A stretch of 64,000 nt of DNA from Tuberibacillus sp. Marseille-P3662. GTDB taxonomy: Bacteria > Bacillota > Bacilli > Bacillales > Sporolactobacillaceae. The translations under genes and the position numbers were made by a program. The stretch is from the NCBI RefSeq assembly GCF_900178005.1, contig NZ_FXBS01000006.1, positions 620,001 to 684,000 of the forward strand, in the 5' to 3' direction. Shown piece after piece: positions 8,908-18,894 of this stretch. The notes below the pieces were generated by a model that saw only the letters and a program-made list of their open reading frames with translations, had not been told where the DNA came from and ran no database searches. The first letter of the stretch is position 1. The number at the start of each line of letters is the position of its first letter.

Positions 8908-9300
8908 TTGAAGAGAAGAGAGGCTCGTGAAAAAGCGGTTCAAGCGTTGTTCCATATTACATTGAATGATACGGGCATTCATGAGGCGTTAGACAATGTC
9001 AATGCCCAGCAGACGTCTGAACCGTTTATAAAAGAATTGCTAACAACGACGATCGAACACCGTGACACAATCGATGCATTGATCAAAAATTATCTCATTC
9101 ATTGGCAGTTCGATCGATTAAGTCAGATGGATCGAACAATTATGCGCTTGGCTATTTGTGAGATTTGTTATTTCGGCGATATTCCAGCAGGTGTCAGCAT
9201 TAATGAAGCCGTCGAATTAGCCAAAAAGTTTAGCGATCACGACGCGCATAAATTTATCAATGGCATTTTATCTAAAGTCGCAAACAATCATCATGAATAA
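8908..9300 (+). CDS. nusB: Transcription antitermination factor NusB
   Basis: Binds boxA RNA with S10 (NusE) in rRNA antitermination. The 130-aa helical protein has the family N-terminus MKRREAREKAVQALF and the C-terminal core IPAGVSINEAVELAKKFSD plus FINGILSKV. The start is TTG at 8908, supported by alignment with B. subtilis NusB and by AAAGGA 9 bp upstream. It heads the nusB-folD-xseA-xseB-ispA run of closely spaced genes. Confidence 0.96.
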   Translation: MKRREAREKAVQALFHITLNDTGIHEALDNVNAQQTSEPFIKELLTTTIEHRDTIDALIKNYLIHWQFDRLSQMDRTIMRLAICEICYFGDIPAGVSINEAVELAKKFSDHDAHKFINGILSKVANNHHE

Positions 9301-9324
9301 TTACGAAGATTTGGGGGAGTCCAT

Positions 9325-10179
9325 ATGAGTGGTGAACTAATTAATGGGAAACAACTGGCGCAAGAAAAACGTGACGAGATGAAGGCAGAAGTTGAAGCAT
9401 TAAAAAATCAAGAAGGCGTTACACCTGGTCTGGCCGTTATTCTTGTCGGTGATCATCCAGCATCACATTCCTATGTCAAAGGGAAGGTCAAGGATTGTAA
9501 AGAGGTTGGGATTCATTCTGAACTGAAAACATTACCAGATACAGTTGACGAACAGACGTTATTAGATGAAATTGATAAGTATAACAATGATGATGCCATT
9601 GATGGGATTCTAGTTCAGCTGCCATTACCAGAGCATATTTCTGAGGATAAAGTCATTGATGCCATCAACCCTGAAAAAGATGTAGATGGTTTTCATCCTG
9701 TCAGTGTCGGTAAAATGCTACTTGGAAAAGAAACGTTTTATTCATGTACACCAGCAGGAATTATTGAAATGGTCAAATCCAAGCAGATTCCAATTGAAGG
9801 CAGCCATGTTGTGATTGTGGGTCGAAGTCACATTGTCGGCAAACCCGCCGGTATGTTGTTTCTGCAAAATAATGCTACCGTCACTTACTGTCACTCCCGT
9901 ACCAAGGATATGTCTGCCATTACGAAACAAGCGGATATTCTTGTTGTTGCTGTCGGACAGGCCCAATTAATCGGTCCTGAGGATATCAAAGATGATGCGG
10001 TTGTTATTGATGTTGGTATGAATCGAAATGAGGAAGGCAAACTCGTTGGAGACGTTAACTTTGAAGCTGTTAAAGAAAAGGCTTCTTACATTACGCCTGT
10101 CCCTGGAGGCGTCGGACCCATGACAAGAACGATGCTTTTACATAATACTATTAAGTCTGCTCGTAACTGGAGAGAGTAA
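9325..10179 (+). CDS. folD: Bifunctional methylenetetrahydrofolate dehydrogenase/cyclohydrolase
   Basis: Interconverts 5,10-methylene-THF and 10-formyl-THF using NADP. The 284-aa protein shows the substrate-binding segment SYVKGKVKDCKEVGI with the catalytic Lys, ILVQLPLPEH, PEKDVDGFHP, the nucleotide-binding stretch VVIVGRSHIVGKP, and the C-terminal PVPGGVGPMTRTMLL. It is typical in length. A GGGGGAG site precedes the ATG. Confidence 0.97.
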   Translation: MSGELINGKQLAQEKRDEMKAEVEALKNQEGVTPGLAVILVGDHPASHSYVKGKVKDCKEVGIHSELKTLPDTVDEQTLLDEIDKYNNDDAIDGILVQLPLPEHISEDKVIDAINPEKDVDGFHPVSVGKMLLGKETFYSCTPAGIIEMVKSKQIPIEGSHVVIVGRSHIVGKPAGMLFLQNNATVTYCHSRTKDMSAITKQADILVVAVGQAQLIGPEDIKDDAVVIDVGMNRNEEGKLVGDVNFEAVKEKASYITPVPGGVGPMTRTMLLHNTIKSARNWRE

Positions 10180-10184
10180 CGGTT

Positions 10185-11537
10185 ATGGTTGAACGTCGGT
10201 ACATTAGCGTTTCGGCACTGACCCGGTATGTTAAACGCCGTTTGGAAAATGATCGCCATTTGAAAGACGTCTGGCTACGTGGGGAAATTTCAAATTTTAA
10301 ACATCACAGCCGCGGTCACATGTATCTGACTTTGAAAGACCAAGGGTCACGGGTTTCAGCGGTTATGTTTGCAAGAAATAACCGGAGGCTCCCATTCAAG
10401 CCTGAGAACGGTATGAAGGTTCTTGTTCATGGTGATGTATCGGTGTATGAACCTTACGGGCAATATCAATTTTATATTAAAGACATGCAGCAGGACGGGA
10501 TTGGCAATTTATATCTGGCCTTTGAACAGTTAAAAAAGAAATTGCAAACGGAAGGTTTGTTTGATCCAGCTTTGAAACAACCTTTACCATCGTATCCCAA
10601 AGAAATTGCTGTCGTAACATCTCCAACGGGTGCTGCCATACGCGATATGTTTTCGACTATTAAACGCCGGTTTCCCGCTGCCCGGATAACAGTTTTTCCC
10701 GTCCATGTCCAAGGGGAGTATGCCGCTCCATCAATTGTTCAAGCGATTGCGAAAATCAATCAATTAGGATGCGCCGACGTTATTATTATGGGAAGAGGCG
10801 GGGGATCCATTGAAGAATTATGGGCATTTAATGAAGAAAGTGTGGCAAGGGCGATTTATCAATCGTTACTCCCCATTATTTCCGCCGTCGGGCATGAGAC
10901 AGATTATACGATTGCCGATTTCGTCAGCGATGTCCGGGCAGCGACACCGACAGGAGCCGGTGAACTCGTTGTCCCACATATACAGGATATTCAGGAACGG
11001 ATCAATGACCGTGTTAACCGCTTATTCACAGCTATGAATCAAAAAATCAGCCGGGAAAAGGAACGACTGATCCGCTTAAGACAATCTTATGCTTTTAAAT
11101 ATCCGACTCAATTGGTCAGACAAAAAGAACAAGATCTGGATCATTCCATGGAACGGTTGCTTTTACACACAAGGAATCATGTTAGAAGCAACCGGGAGGC
11201 GCTGAACCGTTCTGAACAGTTAATTAACAAACATCACCCAGAAGAGCAAATCAAGCATTTACGGGGAACCCTACAACAATATATGAATCGGCTAAACCGT
11301 AATATGAAAGTGATTCAACAGACAAAAGCGACAGAACTGAATAATCATATCCGGCAATTACAAGCGTACAGTCCGCTTAATGTGATGGCACGTGGGTTCA
11401 CACTAACTTATAATGAAAATGACGACCTAGTTAAGAGCGTGAAAAAGATTGCGCCTGGACAAGCTGTTCGTGTGAAATTTCAAGACGGTATGGCTGACTG
11501 CCAAGTATGGGGCATAGAAGAGGAGGATGATTCATGA
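10185..11537 (+). CDS. xseA: Exodeoxyribonuclease VII large subunit
   Basis: Catalytic subunit of the single-strand-specific nuclease. The 450-aa protein has an N-terminal OB fold ([20 protein letters not shown]), the catalytic domain with [11 protein letters not shown] and [19 protein letters not shown] (about residues 195-213), [17 protein letters not shown], a long coiled-coil region (about 270-390), and a C-terminal [12 protein letters not shown]. It overlaps xseB by 4 bp (ATGA). Confidence 0.97.
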   Translation: MVERRYISVSALTRYVKRRLENDRHLKDVWLRGEISNFKHHSRGHMYLTLKDQGSRVSAVMFARNNRRLPFKPENGMKVLVHGDVSVYEPYGQYQFYIKDMQQDGIGNLYLAFEQLKKKLQTEGLFDPALKQPLPSYPKEIAVVTSPTGAAIRDMFSTIKRRFPAARITVFPVHVQGEYAAPSIVQAIAKINQLGCADVIIMGRGGGSIEELWAFNEESVARAIYQSLLPIISAVGHETDYTIADFVSDVRAATPTGAGELVVPHIQDIQERINDRVNRLFTAMNQKISREKERLIRLRQSYAFKYPTQLVRQKEQDLDHSMERLLLHTRNHVRSNREALNRSEQLINKHHPEEQIKHLRGTLQQYMNRLNRNMKVIQQTKATELNNHIRQLQAYSPLNVMARGFTLTYNENDDLVKSVKKIAPGQAVRVKFQDGMADCQVWGIEEEDDS

Positions 11538-11779
11538 GTGATGAAAACCAAAAAACATTAACATTTGAACAATCGATGGATAAGCTTGAAACTATCGTTC
11601 AAAAACTTGAAGAAAATGATGTCCCTTTGGAAGAAGCGATTCAATTGTTTCAAGAAGGGATGACGCTATCAAAACAATGCCATCTTCGCTTGGAAAAAGT
11701 TGAAAAGCAAATGGATCAAATCCTTAAGGATGATGGGCGTATGGAGCCATTCAATGTTCAGGGAGACGAAGCACAGTGA
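11534..11779 (+). CDS. xseB: Exodeoxyribonuclease VII small subunit
   Basis: The 81-aa helical protein has the XseB pattern [26 protein letters not shown] then [12 protein letters not shown], written here in two pieces; it decorates the coiled coil of XseA. It overlaps both neighbours by 4 bp (ATGA with xseA, GTGA with ispA), indicating coupled translation. Confidence 0.96.
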   Translation: MSDENQKTLTFEQSMDKLETIVQKLEENDVPLEEAIQLFQEGMTLSKQCHLRLEKVEKQMDQILKDDGRMEPFNVQGDEAQ

Positions 11780-12663
11780 CACAATCATTATCTGTTTTTT
11801 TAAGACAAGAGCGAGATACAGTGAATACGAACTTAATCGCCTTTGTACAAAGCATGAACGCTCCACAGTTTTTAAAGGATGCAATTATTTATTCAATTAA
11901 AGCCGGGGGCAAACGGTTACGCCCGATTCTTCTATTGGCTGTGATTGAGGCGTTTGGTAAAGACCGTGATTTAGGCTTCGCCCCGGCGTGCGCTTTAGAA
12001 ATGATTCATACTTACTCTTTGATTCACGATGACTTGCCAGCCATGGATGACGATGACTTAAGACGGGGTCAACCGACCAACCATAAGATGTTTGGTGAAG
12101 CAACGGCAACCCTAGCTGGAGATGCTTTGTTAACCTATAGTTTTGAATGTCTGGCTAACGAAGACCAATTATCACCGATCCTCAGAACCCAACTCGTATC
12201 GGGATTGGCCCATGCCGCGGGACCTGCTGGTATGGTTGGTGGACAATCCGATGATTTATCCGCAGAAGGCAGGGTGCTAACTTTAGAAGAGCTTGAAAGC
12301 ATTCACCAACGAAAAACCGGACGCTTGCTTGCTTTTGCTGTTGAGGCCGGTGCCAAAATTGCCGGCGCCGCTTATGAGCAACAAAAGGCGTTGATGTCGT
12401 ATGCTCGTTATATTGGGCTCGCCTTCCAGATTCGGGATGATATTCTGGATGTTGAGGGTGAAGAAGGTACCTTAGGAAAATCAGTTGGTAGTGATGTGAC
12501 CAACGAAAAAAGCACGTATCCGAAATTGTTAGGACTTGAAGAAACGAAAATTAAGTTAGATCACTATATTGAGAAAGCCCTTCATAGTCTCCAAGAGGCG
12601 AATGTCCCTTTTCCTAGGCGATTACAGGAATTAGCGTATTATATCGTTGAAAGAGATTATTAA
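11776..12663 (+). CDS. ispA: Farnesyl diphosphate synthase (polyprenyl synthetase)
   Basis: Condenses DMAPP/GPP with IPP to make farnesyl diphosphate. The 295-aa protein has GGKRLRP, the first Asp-rich motif [10 protein letters not shown] (residues 85-94) followed by RRG, GMVGGQ, HQRKTG, and the second Asp-rich motif QIRDDILD. Chain-length residues before the first motif fit the short-chain bacterial type. The start is GTG 11776, overlapping the xseB stop. dxs, the first enzyme of the precursor pathway, lies downstream, but here OLE RNA and oapA are inserted between them. Confidence 0.95.
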   Translation: MTQSLSVFLRQERDTVNTNLIAFVQSMNAPQFLKDAIIYSIKAGGKRLRPILLLAVIEAFGKDRDLGFAPACALEMIHTYSLIHDDLPAMDDDDLRRGQPTNHKMFGEATATLAGDALLTYSFECLANEDQLSPILRTQLVSGLAHAAGPAGMVGGQSDDLSAEGRVLTLEELESIHQRKTGRLLAFAVEAGAKIAGAAYEQQKALMSYARYIGLAFQIRDDILDVEGEEGTLGKSVGSDVTNEKSTYPKLLGLEETKIKLDHYIEKALHSLQEANVPFPRRLQELAYYIVERDY

Positions 12664-12748
12664 AATAAGTGAAATGACTCATTCCTCTGTATATGTTTTT
12701 GTTCTAGATATCAAACTAAGAACAAACATGAAACGGAGGGATTTTATT

Positions 12749-12970
12749 ATGTACAATCCGAGACAATGGCAAATCGAAAACTTGAAAAAGTCAGGGGTTC
12801 CTGCCGATCTCTTTGATGATGTCATCATTTCTGATTATGAACCCTATCCGGGACATCTTAATAAAGTGAAACAATCGTCACATGCCTTATCGGATGTTGA
12901 AGAACTGTCTACTCAAGAGAAGTCGGATTCGAAAAGCTGGCAACAGCGGAACAATGACGATTGGGCTTAA
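12749..12970 (+). CDS. Small protein of unknown function upstream of OLE RNA
   Basis: A 73-aa hydrophilic protein (MYNPRQWQIENLKKSGVPAD, ending QQRNNDDWA). The ATG at 12749 has AAACGGAGGG 7 bp upstream; an open frame extends further upstream without a good site. No signal peptide or membrane segment. There is no family I can name with certainty. Its place between ispA and the OLE promoter matches a small gene that I recall at the same place in the B. halodurans OLE locus (around BH2781), so it may belong to that system. Confidence 0.8.
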   Translation: MYNPRQWQIENLKKSGVPADLFDDVIISDYEPYPGHLNKVKQSSHALSDVEELSTQEKSDSKSWQQRNNDDWA

Positions 12971-12981
12971 CTTATAGTGCA

Positions 12982-13010
12982 TTGAAACTGGATAGTAAGT
13001 ATGATATAAT
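12982..13010 (+). promoter_or_regulatory. Sigma-A promoter of OLE RNA
   Basis: TTGAAA (12982-12987), a 17-bp spacer, and a perfect TATAAT (13005-13010). The predicted transcript begins near 13017, where the noncoding region starts. It lies 12 bp after the small upstream gene and gives the RNA its own start in addition to read-through from the operon. Confidence 0.85.
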
Positions 13011-13016
13011 AATCAC

Positions 13017-13610
13017 AGAATGCCAAGGTGGTGCAGTATTCTAGTCAGCCAACCGTTTTTGAAGGCGGGCCTAAAAATCCGCCAAAGGGCACATCGATGA
13101 AGTTCCTGATTTTGGCTTGGAGCGCCCAGCTTTGGGTCAATATTGGGAGTAAAGAATGTAGGGCGATCCACAAGGGCATGTGGGCGATGACCCTGCATTC
13201 GCGGAGACTCAGAGCAGCTTGTAGCTGTTTTGAGGAAAACCTGATGATGGCCGTCTGATTAGACGTCACCTGTCAGTGTAGCCTGCCTTGAGTGGGGATG
13301 AGGGGATTATGACTTTATAGGCACACCGTGTTTGGCCGACTGGTTGTGGCTAATGTCATATGAAATTATCGCTGCAAAAGAGGCTAAGAAACGGCTTGGA
13401 CTGTTGAGGAAAACTCCTAGACTGTTCATTTAATGACATTTAAAGGGGATTGTAGTGCGGACTAAGTGGTGATCCAGTTCAACGCTTGGTGACAACGTTG
13501 GTTAGGCTTTAAATGGAAACTACCGGGACGGCGACGTCTGGGCAGCCTTTCGGGAAAACCTACTGGACCTAAGCCGCAGCGTTTACCCTTTAAGTGACCA
13601 CCGTTTTATT
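13017..13610 (+). ncRNA. ole: OLE RNA (ornate large extremophilic RNA)
   Basis: A ~600-nt stretch between ispA and a membrane-protein gene followed by dxs, with no credible ORF, its own promoter, and dense local pairing. Examples are GGCGG/CCGCC (13064/13079), CAGCT-tgt-AGCTG (13214), and CGTCT-gatt-AGACG (13252). Three similar purine-rich loops, GGAAAACY or GGGAAAACC, occur at 13233, 13407 and 13552. Position, length and membrane-protein partner match the OLE RNA described from Bacillus halodurans, which works as a membrane ribonucleoprotein with OapA and other proteins and is linked to growth in cold, short-chain alcohols and high Mg2+. The identification is from synteny and architecture, not a covariance search; the ends are approximate. 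Confidence 0.92.
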
Positions 13611-13644
13611 CCTATCTTTTACATATAATAAGGAAACGATTAGG

Positions 13645-14256
13645 ATGAAGATTAATATAAAGAAATCCATAAAATGGAGTTTAGGAATAGCCGTTATCAC
13701 GCTCGTGTTAGCGGCTCTTTTTTCGATAATCTCCAATGGCCTTTTAAGTGGTCTTTCATGGTATGCCGGTGTTGTTATCGTATTGGCCATTGTCATAACG
13801 GGCATTTGTTTTGATATTATTGGCGTAGCGGCCACTGCCTCTGATGAAAAACCATTTCATGCTATGGCTGCGGATAAAGTTCCAGGGGCCAAACATGCTA
13901 TTATGATTGCCAGGAATGCCGATAGATTTGCGAGTTTTTGTAATGATGTGATTGGTGATATCTCGGGTGTTGTCAGCGGGACGGCTTCAGCCGTTGTTGT
14001 CTTAGATTTGGTCATTTCGCTCGGACAGGGAGAAGGGTCATTTCTCTATAGCCTTATATCAGTTATTTTCGCGTCTCTGGTAGCGGCCTTAACGGTTGCT
14101 GGGAAGGCTTTTGGCAAAACAATTGCTATTAGTAATGCCACGAAAATTATCCATTATGTGGGTCGATTATTATACTTCTTTGAGACCCGGTTCCGTGTTA
14201 AAATTATTAATACCAAAAAAAAGAAGGTCACGAATCGTAACGTCAAAGGTGAGTGA
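13645..14256 (+). CDS. oapA: OLE-associated membrane protein OapA
   Basis: The 203-aa integral membrane protein lies directly after OLE RNA, as in B. halodurans (BH2780). Hydrophobic segments lie at about residues 11-33 and 38-62, with two more between about 108 and 155. The C-terminus is strongly basic ([18 protein letters not shown]), fitting RNA binding. DVIGD at residues 101-105 gives a DxxxD motif; a DxxxD motif of B. halodurans OapA was reported as functionally important. ATG 13645 is preceded by AAGGAAACGATTAGG. The stop overlaps possible dxs starts, so oapA and dxs are translationally coupled. Confidence 0.92.
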   Translation: MKINIKKSIKWSLGIAVITLVLAALFSIISNGLLSGLSWYAGVVIVLAIVITGICFDIIGVAATASDEKPFHAMAADKVPGAKHAIMIARNADRFASFCNDVIGDISGVVSGTASAVVVLDLVISLGQGEGSFLYSLISVIFASLVAALTVAGKAFGKTIAISNATKIIHYVGRLLYFFETRFRVKIINTKKKKVTNRNVKGE

Positions 14257-14261
14257 TGACA

Positions 14262-16163
14262 TTGGATTTAGAATCCATACAAAATCCTGATTTTTTAAAG
14301 ACCTATTCGGTTAAAGACATGGAGGCACTAGCCCAAGATATCCGGCAATTTTTAATTGAAAAATTGTCAGTGACGGGGGGGCATTTAGGTCCTAACCTTG
14401 GTGTCGTTGAATTAACTTTAACGCTGCACAAACTATTTGATAGTCCTAAGGACAAAATTATTTGGGATGTCGGACATCAATCTTATGTTCATAAAATATT
14501 GACTGGCCGATCTAATCAATTTGACGGCATCCGTCAATTCCATGGTATGTGCGGATTTCCGAAGCGGCGTGAAAGTGAACATGACGTTTGGGAAACGGGA
14601 CATAGTTCAACATCTCTTTCGGCTGCGATGGGAATGGCAACTGCTCGAGACATCAAAGGGACAGATGATCATGTGATAGCAGTCATCGGTGATGGTGCGT
14701 TGACCGGCGGCATGGCATTGGAAGCGCTCAATCACATTGGGCACGAACAAACTGATATGACAATTATTTTAAATGATAATGAAATGTCAATCGCCCCCAA
14801 TGTTGGCGCCCTTAATAATATGTTAGGACGTTTGCGAACGGCTGGGAAATATCAACGTGTCAAAGACGACGTTGAATTGATTATGAAAAAAATCCCTGCT
14901 TTTGGAAGCCGGTTGGCATCGGCGGCTGAACGTGTCAAAGATACTTTTAAATACATGTTTGTTTCAGGAATGTTTTTTGAAGAATTAGGCTATACGTACT
15001 TGGGTCCGGTGAATGGTCATGATTTTGAAGATCTTCATACGAGTATCCAATATGCCAAAAAGACAAAGGGGCCGACAATTGTTCATGTCTCGACGCAGAA
15101 AGGTAAAGGCTACAAACCAGCCGAGACGGATTCTGTAGGAACATGGCATGGTCCCGGACCTTATAAAATTGAATCCGGTGACTTTATCAAACCAGTTGAT
15201 CCGCCGCCTGCTTACAGTCAAGTGACAAGCGATACAATTGAAGCCTTGGCTCATGAAGATGATCGTATTGTGGTCATTACGCCTGCCATGACAGTGGGGT
15301 CAAAACTTGAAAAGTTCCGAAAAGCATTTCCTGATCGGCTGTTTGATGTTGGCATTGCTGAACAGCATGCGACAACGATGGCAGCGGGTCTAGCGACACA
15401 AGCAATGAAACCCGTTGTTTCGATTTATTCAACATTTATGCAAAGGGCTTATGACCAATTAGTGCATGATGTCTGCCGCCAGAACTTAAATGTGTTCTTT
15501 ACTGTGGATCGTAGTGGTTTAGTAGGGGCTGATGGTGAAACCCATCAAGGTGTATTCGATGTTGCCTTTTTACGCAGTCTCCCTAACATGGTCATCATGA
15601 TGGGTAAAGATGAAAACGAGCTGCGCCAGCTTGTTAATACAGGCATTCAATATGATGAAGGTCCGATTGCTTTAAGATTACCAAGAGGTAATGGTCTCGG
15701 TGTGCCAATGGACAATGATTTACAAACGTTTCCCATTGGGCAGTGGGAAACGCTACGTGAGGGTACGGATCTTGCCATACTCTCCTTTGGTCCAATGCTG
15801 CAAACCGCTTTAACTGCTGCCAAGCAACTGCAATCTGAAGGTGTATCAGCCAGAGTCATTAACGCACGATTTATCAAGCCTTTGGATGAACAGATGTTGC
15901 AGGGCTTAGCTGAAACAGGGATGCCGGTACTGACGGTTGAAGAAAGCATTTTACAAGGTGGTTTTGGCAGTGCTGTGCTGGAATACTTTCATCAACATGG
16001 CTACCATCATCAACAAGTAAAGAACATGGGAATTCCTGACCGGTATATTGAACATGGCAATGTCAAAGATCTACTTAAGGAAATTGGCTTAACGGATCAA
16101 GACATTGTTCGCGAAGCCAAATGGCTGCTTCCGAAAACTCAGGAAACAAAGAAGGCGCACTAA
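14262..16163 (+). CDS. dxs: 1-deoxy-D-xylulose-5-phosphate synthase
   Basis: Thiamine-diphosphate enzyme joining pyruvate and glyceraldehyde-3-phosphate, the first step of the MEP isoprenoid pathway. Signatures: [25 protein letters not shown], the TPP motif [15 protein letters not shown] with [20 protein letters not shown], and [15 protein letters not shown]. The 633-aa form starts at TTG 14262, where [12 protein letters not shown] aligns with B. subtilis Dxs and AAAGGTGAG lies 7 bp upstream. GTG 14253 and ATG 14256 are alternative starts. Confidence 0.95.
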   Translation: MDLESIQNPDFLKTYSVKDMEALAQDIRQFLIEKLSVTGGHLGPNLGVVELTLTLHKLFDSPKDKIIWDVGHQSYVHKILTGRSNQFDGIRQFHGMCGFPKRRESEHDVWETGHSSTSLSAAMGMATARDIKGTDDHVIAVIGDGALTGGMALEALNHIGHEQTDMTIILNDNEMSIAPNVGALNNMLGRLRTAGKYQRVKDDVELIMKKIPAFGSRLASAAERVKDTFKYMFVSGMFFEELGYTYLGPVNGHDFEDLHTSIQYAKKTKGPTIVHVSTQKGKGYKPAETDSVGTWHGPGPYKIESGDFIKPVDPPPAYSQVTSDTIEALAHEDDRIVVITPAMTVGSKLEKFRKAFPDRLFDVGIAEQHATTMAAGLATQAMKPVVSIYSTFMQRAYDQLVHDVCRQNLNVFFTVDRSGLVGADGETHQGVFDVAFLRSLPNMVIMMGKDENELRQLVNTGIQYDEGPIALRLPRGNGLGVPMDNDLQTFPIGQWETLREGTDLAILSFGPMLQTALTAAKQLQSEGVSARVINARFIKPLDEQMLQGLAETGMPVLTVEESILQGGFGSAVLEYFHQHGYHHQQVKNMGIPDRYIEHGNVKDLLKEIGLTDQDIVREAKWLLPKTQETKKAH

Positions 16164-16167
16164 GTCA

Positions 16168-16986
16168 ATGAAAGAACGTATTGATGTCATACTCGTTAAC
16201 CAAGGATATTTTGATTCGAGAGAGCAAGCTAAACGCGCGGTCATGGCCGGTCTTGTTTTCTCTGGATCAGAACGCATTGACAAGCCCGGAAGCAAGATTG
16301 ATGCCAATACTCTCTTAAGGGTTAAAGGCCAATCAATCCCTTATGTTGGTCGGGGTGGTCTGAAACTTGAAAAAGCACTTGACGTTTTTGATTTAACGGT
16401 GAAAGATCATCGAATGCTTGATATCGGATCATCGACAGGTGGTTTTACCGACTGTGCGCTGCAGAATGGTGCTGCACTTGTTTATGCATTAGATGTCGGC
16501 TATAATCAATTGGCGTGGAAGCTGCGCCAGGATGAGCGTGTGGTTGTTATGGAACGGACAAACTTCCGTTATAGCACACCGGATGATTTCATTTGTGGTA
16601 CTCCATCTAGGGCAACGATTGACGTATCCTTTATCTCTTTAAAAATGATCTTCCCAGTTTTAGATGCTATATTAACTCCTGATGGTGAAGGAATTGCTCT
16701 GATTAAACCTCAGTTTGAGGCTGGGCGTGATGAGGTCGGTAAAAAGGGGATCGTTCGGGACCCTGGTGTACATTTGGATGTGATTAAGGATATTGTCACG
16801 TTTATGAAGGAAACGGGGTTTAGTGTACTTAGTCTAGATTCGTCTCCGGTCACTGGTGGAGACGGTAATATTGAATTCCTATGCCATTTTAAACGTCATG
16901 GGCAAGAGGATGCAGAGATCGTCCCTAGTGAAGCAGATATAAGACATATTGTTGAAAAAGCCCACCAACGTCTGAAGCAGCGATAA
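16168..16986 (+). CDS. TlyA-family rRNA methyltransferase (YqxC-like)
   Basis: The 272-aa protein has an N-terminal S4 RNA-binding domain (MKERIDVILVNQGYFDSREQ, AKRAVMAGLV) followed by a FtsJ-like SAM-dependent methyltransferase (LDIGSSTGGFTDCALQNGA, VDVSFISLKMIFPV, KPQFEAGRDEVGKKGIVRDP). The family is often annotated as hemolysin A but members act as 2'-O-methyltransferases on rRNA. ATG 16168 follows the dxs stop by 4 bp. In B. subtilis argR (ahrC) comes next; here recN follows instead. Confidence 0.94.
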   Translation: MKERIDVILVNQGYFDSREQAKRAVMAGLVFSGSERIDKPGSKIDANTLLRVKGQSIPYVGRGGLKLEKALDVFDLTVKDHRMLDIGSSTGGFTDCALQNGAALVYALDVGYNQLAWKLRQDERVVVMERTNFRYSTPDDFICGTPSRATIDVSFISLKMIFPVLDAILTPDGEGIALIKPQFEAGRDEVGKKGIVRDPGVHLDVIKDIVTFMKETGFSVLSLDSSPVTGGDGNIEFLCHFKRHGQEDAEIVPSEADIRHIVEKAHQRLKQR

Positions 16987-17073
16987 TCGTTGCTTCTTTT
17001 TGTATGGGTTGACGATTGGCATGATTAAGCTAATATAGGATTAGGAACATTCGTTTCGGAAAGGATGGTTGCC

Positions 17074-18777
17074 ATGCTCGCCGAATTACATATCGAAAAT
17101 TTTGCTATTATTGATGAAGTCCATTTAACCTTTGAGAAGGGGTTGACGGTTTTAACTGGGGAAACGGGTGCGGGAAAATCCATTATTTTGGATGCGATTC
17201 ATCTGCTTCTTGGGGCCAGAGGTTCAGTGGAATACGTCCGTCATGAAGCTAATAAGACGGATATCGAAGCGCTGTTTCACATCGGAGATGATCATCCTAG
17301 TCATCAGGGATTGGATGAACTAGGGATTGAGATTGAAGAAGGCATTTTAATTATCCGGAGAACCATTTCGAAAAATGGTAAAAGCACGTGTCGCATCAAT
17401 GGAAAACTCGTGACATTGGCTCATGTACGAACAGTTGGTCAATATTTAGTTGATATTCACGGTCAGCACGAACATCAAGAATTGATGCAATCCGACAAAC
17501 ATATCCTGATGCTTGACAGATTTGGCGGTGAACCTCTTAAAGAGGCTAAAACTTCTTATAAGGTGCATTATGATGAAGCTAAGGCTATTCAGACAAGAAT
17601 ACAGACCTTACAGGAAAATGAACAGCATGTTGCACAACGATTAGATTTATTAGCTTATCAAATCAATGAAATTGGTGAGGCTGAATTGACGGTTGGTGAG
17701 GAAGAAGATCTTCTCGAAGAACGGACAAAATTGGCTAACTTTGAACGCTTGTATCAAGGCCTTAACCAGAGTTATGACGCAATTAACAGTGACAATAAAG
17801 GGTTGGATTGGCTTAGACAGGCTATGAACGAATTAGAAGATGTTCAGGAGCTTGATAAAGGATTAAAATCCGTGTACGAACAGGTTGCTAACAGTTTTTA
17901 TATTCTTGAAGAACAGGCCTTTTATCTTCGCGATCAATTGGACACAATGGAATATCAGCCGGAAAAGTTGGAAATGATTGAAACAAGACTTAATGATATT
18001 CAAATGCTTAAACGAAAGTATGGCTCAACGATTAGTGATATTCTCGAGCACTTTGACAATATACAAAAAGAGTATGATGAATTAAAGCATCGCGATGTAA
18101 CTTTAGATGGGTTGCAACATGATTATCAAGTCGCGATGGATAAACTCAGAGAAAAGGCTGATCGCCTTCATAACCTTAGGTTAGAGACGGCAGACAGTCT
18201 CGCTCAAAATATTAATCAGGAATTAAACGACTTATACATGGAAAAAGCCGTATTTGATATTTCAGTACGGCAATCAGATCAAATCGAACGAATAGAAGGT
18301 TATGGAGCAAACGGGGCTGATCATGTTCAGTTTTTGATTGCTAGTAATCCTGGCGAACCGCTGAAACCACTGGCAAAGATCGCTTCAGGCGGAGAGTTGT
18401 CCCGGATTATGTTAGCGATTAAATCACGTTTTAAATCATTTCAGAATGTCACCTCCATCATTTTTGATGAAGTCGATACGGGTGTCAGTGGCCGTGTAGC
18501 GCAAGCCATGGCAGAGAAAATATACGGTCTGTCAGCGTCTTCGCAAATTTTTTGTATTACGCATTTACCACAAGTTGCTGCGATGGCTGATCACCATCTA
18601 TATATATCTAAACAAACCGATAATGAACGGACAGCGACGAAGGTCGATACCTTAACGGCAGGCGAGACCGCACAAGAAATCGGACGTATGATCTCAGGGG
18701 CAGAAATGACCAATTTAACCATGCAGCATGCCGAAGAATTGCTTGATCTTGCTGAGGAAATGAAATCAGGCTCATGA
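17074..18777 (+). CDS. recN: DNA repair protein RecN
   Basis: SMC-like ATPase acting early in double-strand-break repair. The 567-aa protein has Walker A GETGAGKSIILDAI near the N-terminus, the VDIHGQHEHQELM motif, two long helical coiled-coil regions, and the C-terminal signature ASGGELSRIMLAIK with Walker B TSIIFDEVDTGVSGRVA. ATG 17074 is chosen because MLAELHIENFAII aligns with known RecN; ATG 17065 lies within the ribosome site region. A terminator follows. Confidence 0.97.
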   Translation: MLAELHIENFAIIDEVHLTFEKGLTVLTGETGAGKSIILDAIHLLLGARGSVEYVRHEANKTDIEALFHIGDDHPSHQGLDELGIEIEEGILIIRRTISKNGKSTCRINGKLVTLAHVRTVGQYLVDIHGQHEHQELMQSDKHILMLDRFGGEPLKEAKTSYKVHYDEAKAIQTRIQTLQENEQHVAQRLDLLAYQINEIGEAELTVGEEEDLLEERTKLANFERLYQGLNQSYDAINSDNKGLDWLRQAMNELEDVQELDKGLKSVYEQVANSFYILEEQAFYLRDQLDTMEYQPEKLEMIETRLNDIQMLKRKYGSTISDILEHFDNIQKEYDELKHRDVTLDGLQHDYQVAMDKLREKADRLHNLRLETADSLAQNINQELNDLYMEKAVFDISVRQSDQIERIEGYGANGADHVQFLIASNPGEPLKPLAKIASGGELSRIMLAIKSRFKSFQNVTSIIFDEVDTGVSGRVAQAMAEKIYGLSASSQIFCITHLPQVAAMADHHLYISKQTDNERTATKVDTLTAGETAQEIGRMISGAEMTNLTMQHAEELLDLAEEMKSGS

Positions 18778-18806
18778 AAAGCTATCCACTCTTGGATAGC
18801 TTTTTC
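18777..18806 (+). terminator. Terminator after recN
   Basis: Stem AAAAGCTATCCA / TGGATAGCTTTT (18777-18788 with 18793-18804) with a T run. Confidence 0.92.
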
Positions 18807-18894
18807 GTTACAAATAGTTATAATTCAGGCCACGGAAGGTAACCTTATAAATGCGGTGATAAAAGGTGTGGGTTAGGAGCGAGGAGAGTGAAAT

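Noticed and set aside
12647-12748. Upstream extension of the 73-aa gene into ispA
   Set aside because: It overlaps the ispA end, and the ATG at 12749 has a far better ribosome site.
13013-13269. Open frames on both strands inside the OLE region (for example + 13028-13258 and - 13045-13269)
   Set aside because: They lack ribosome sites, have no recognisable domains, and lie within a stretch better explained as OLE RNA.
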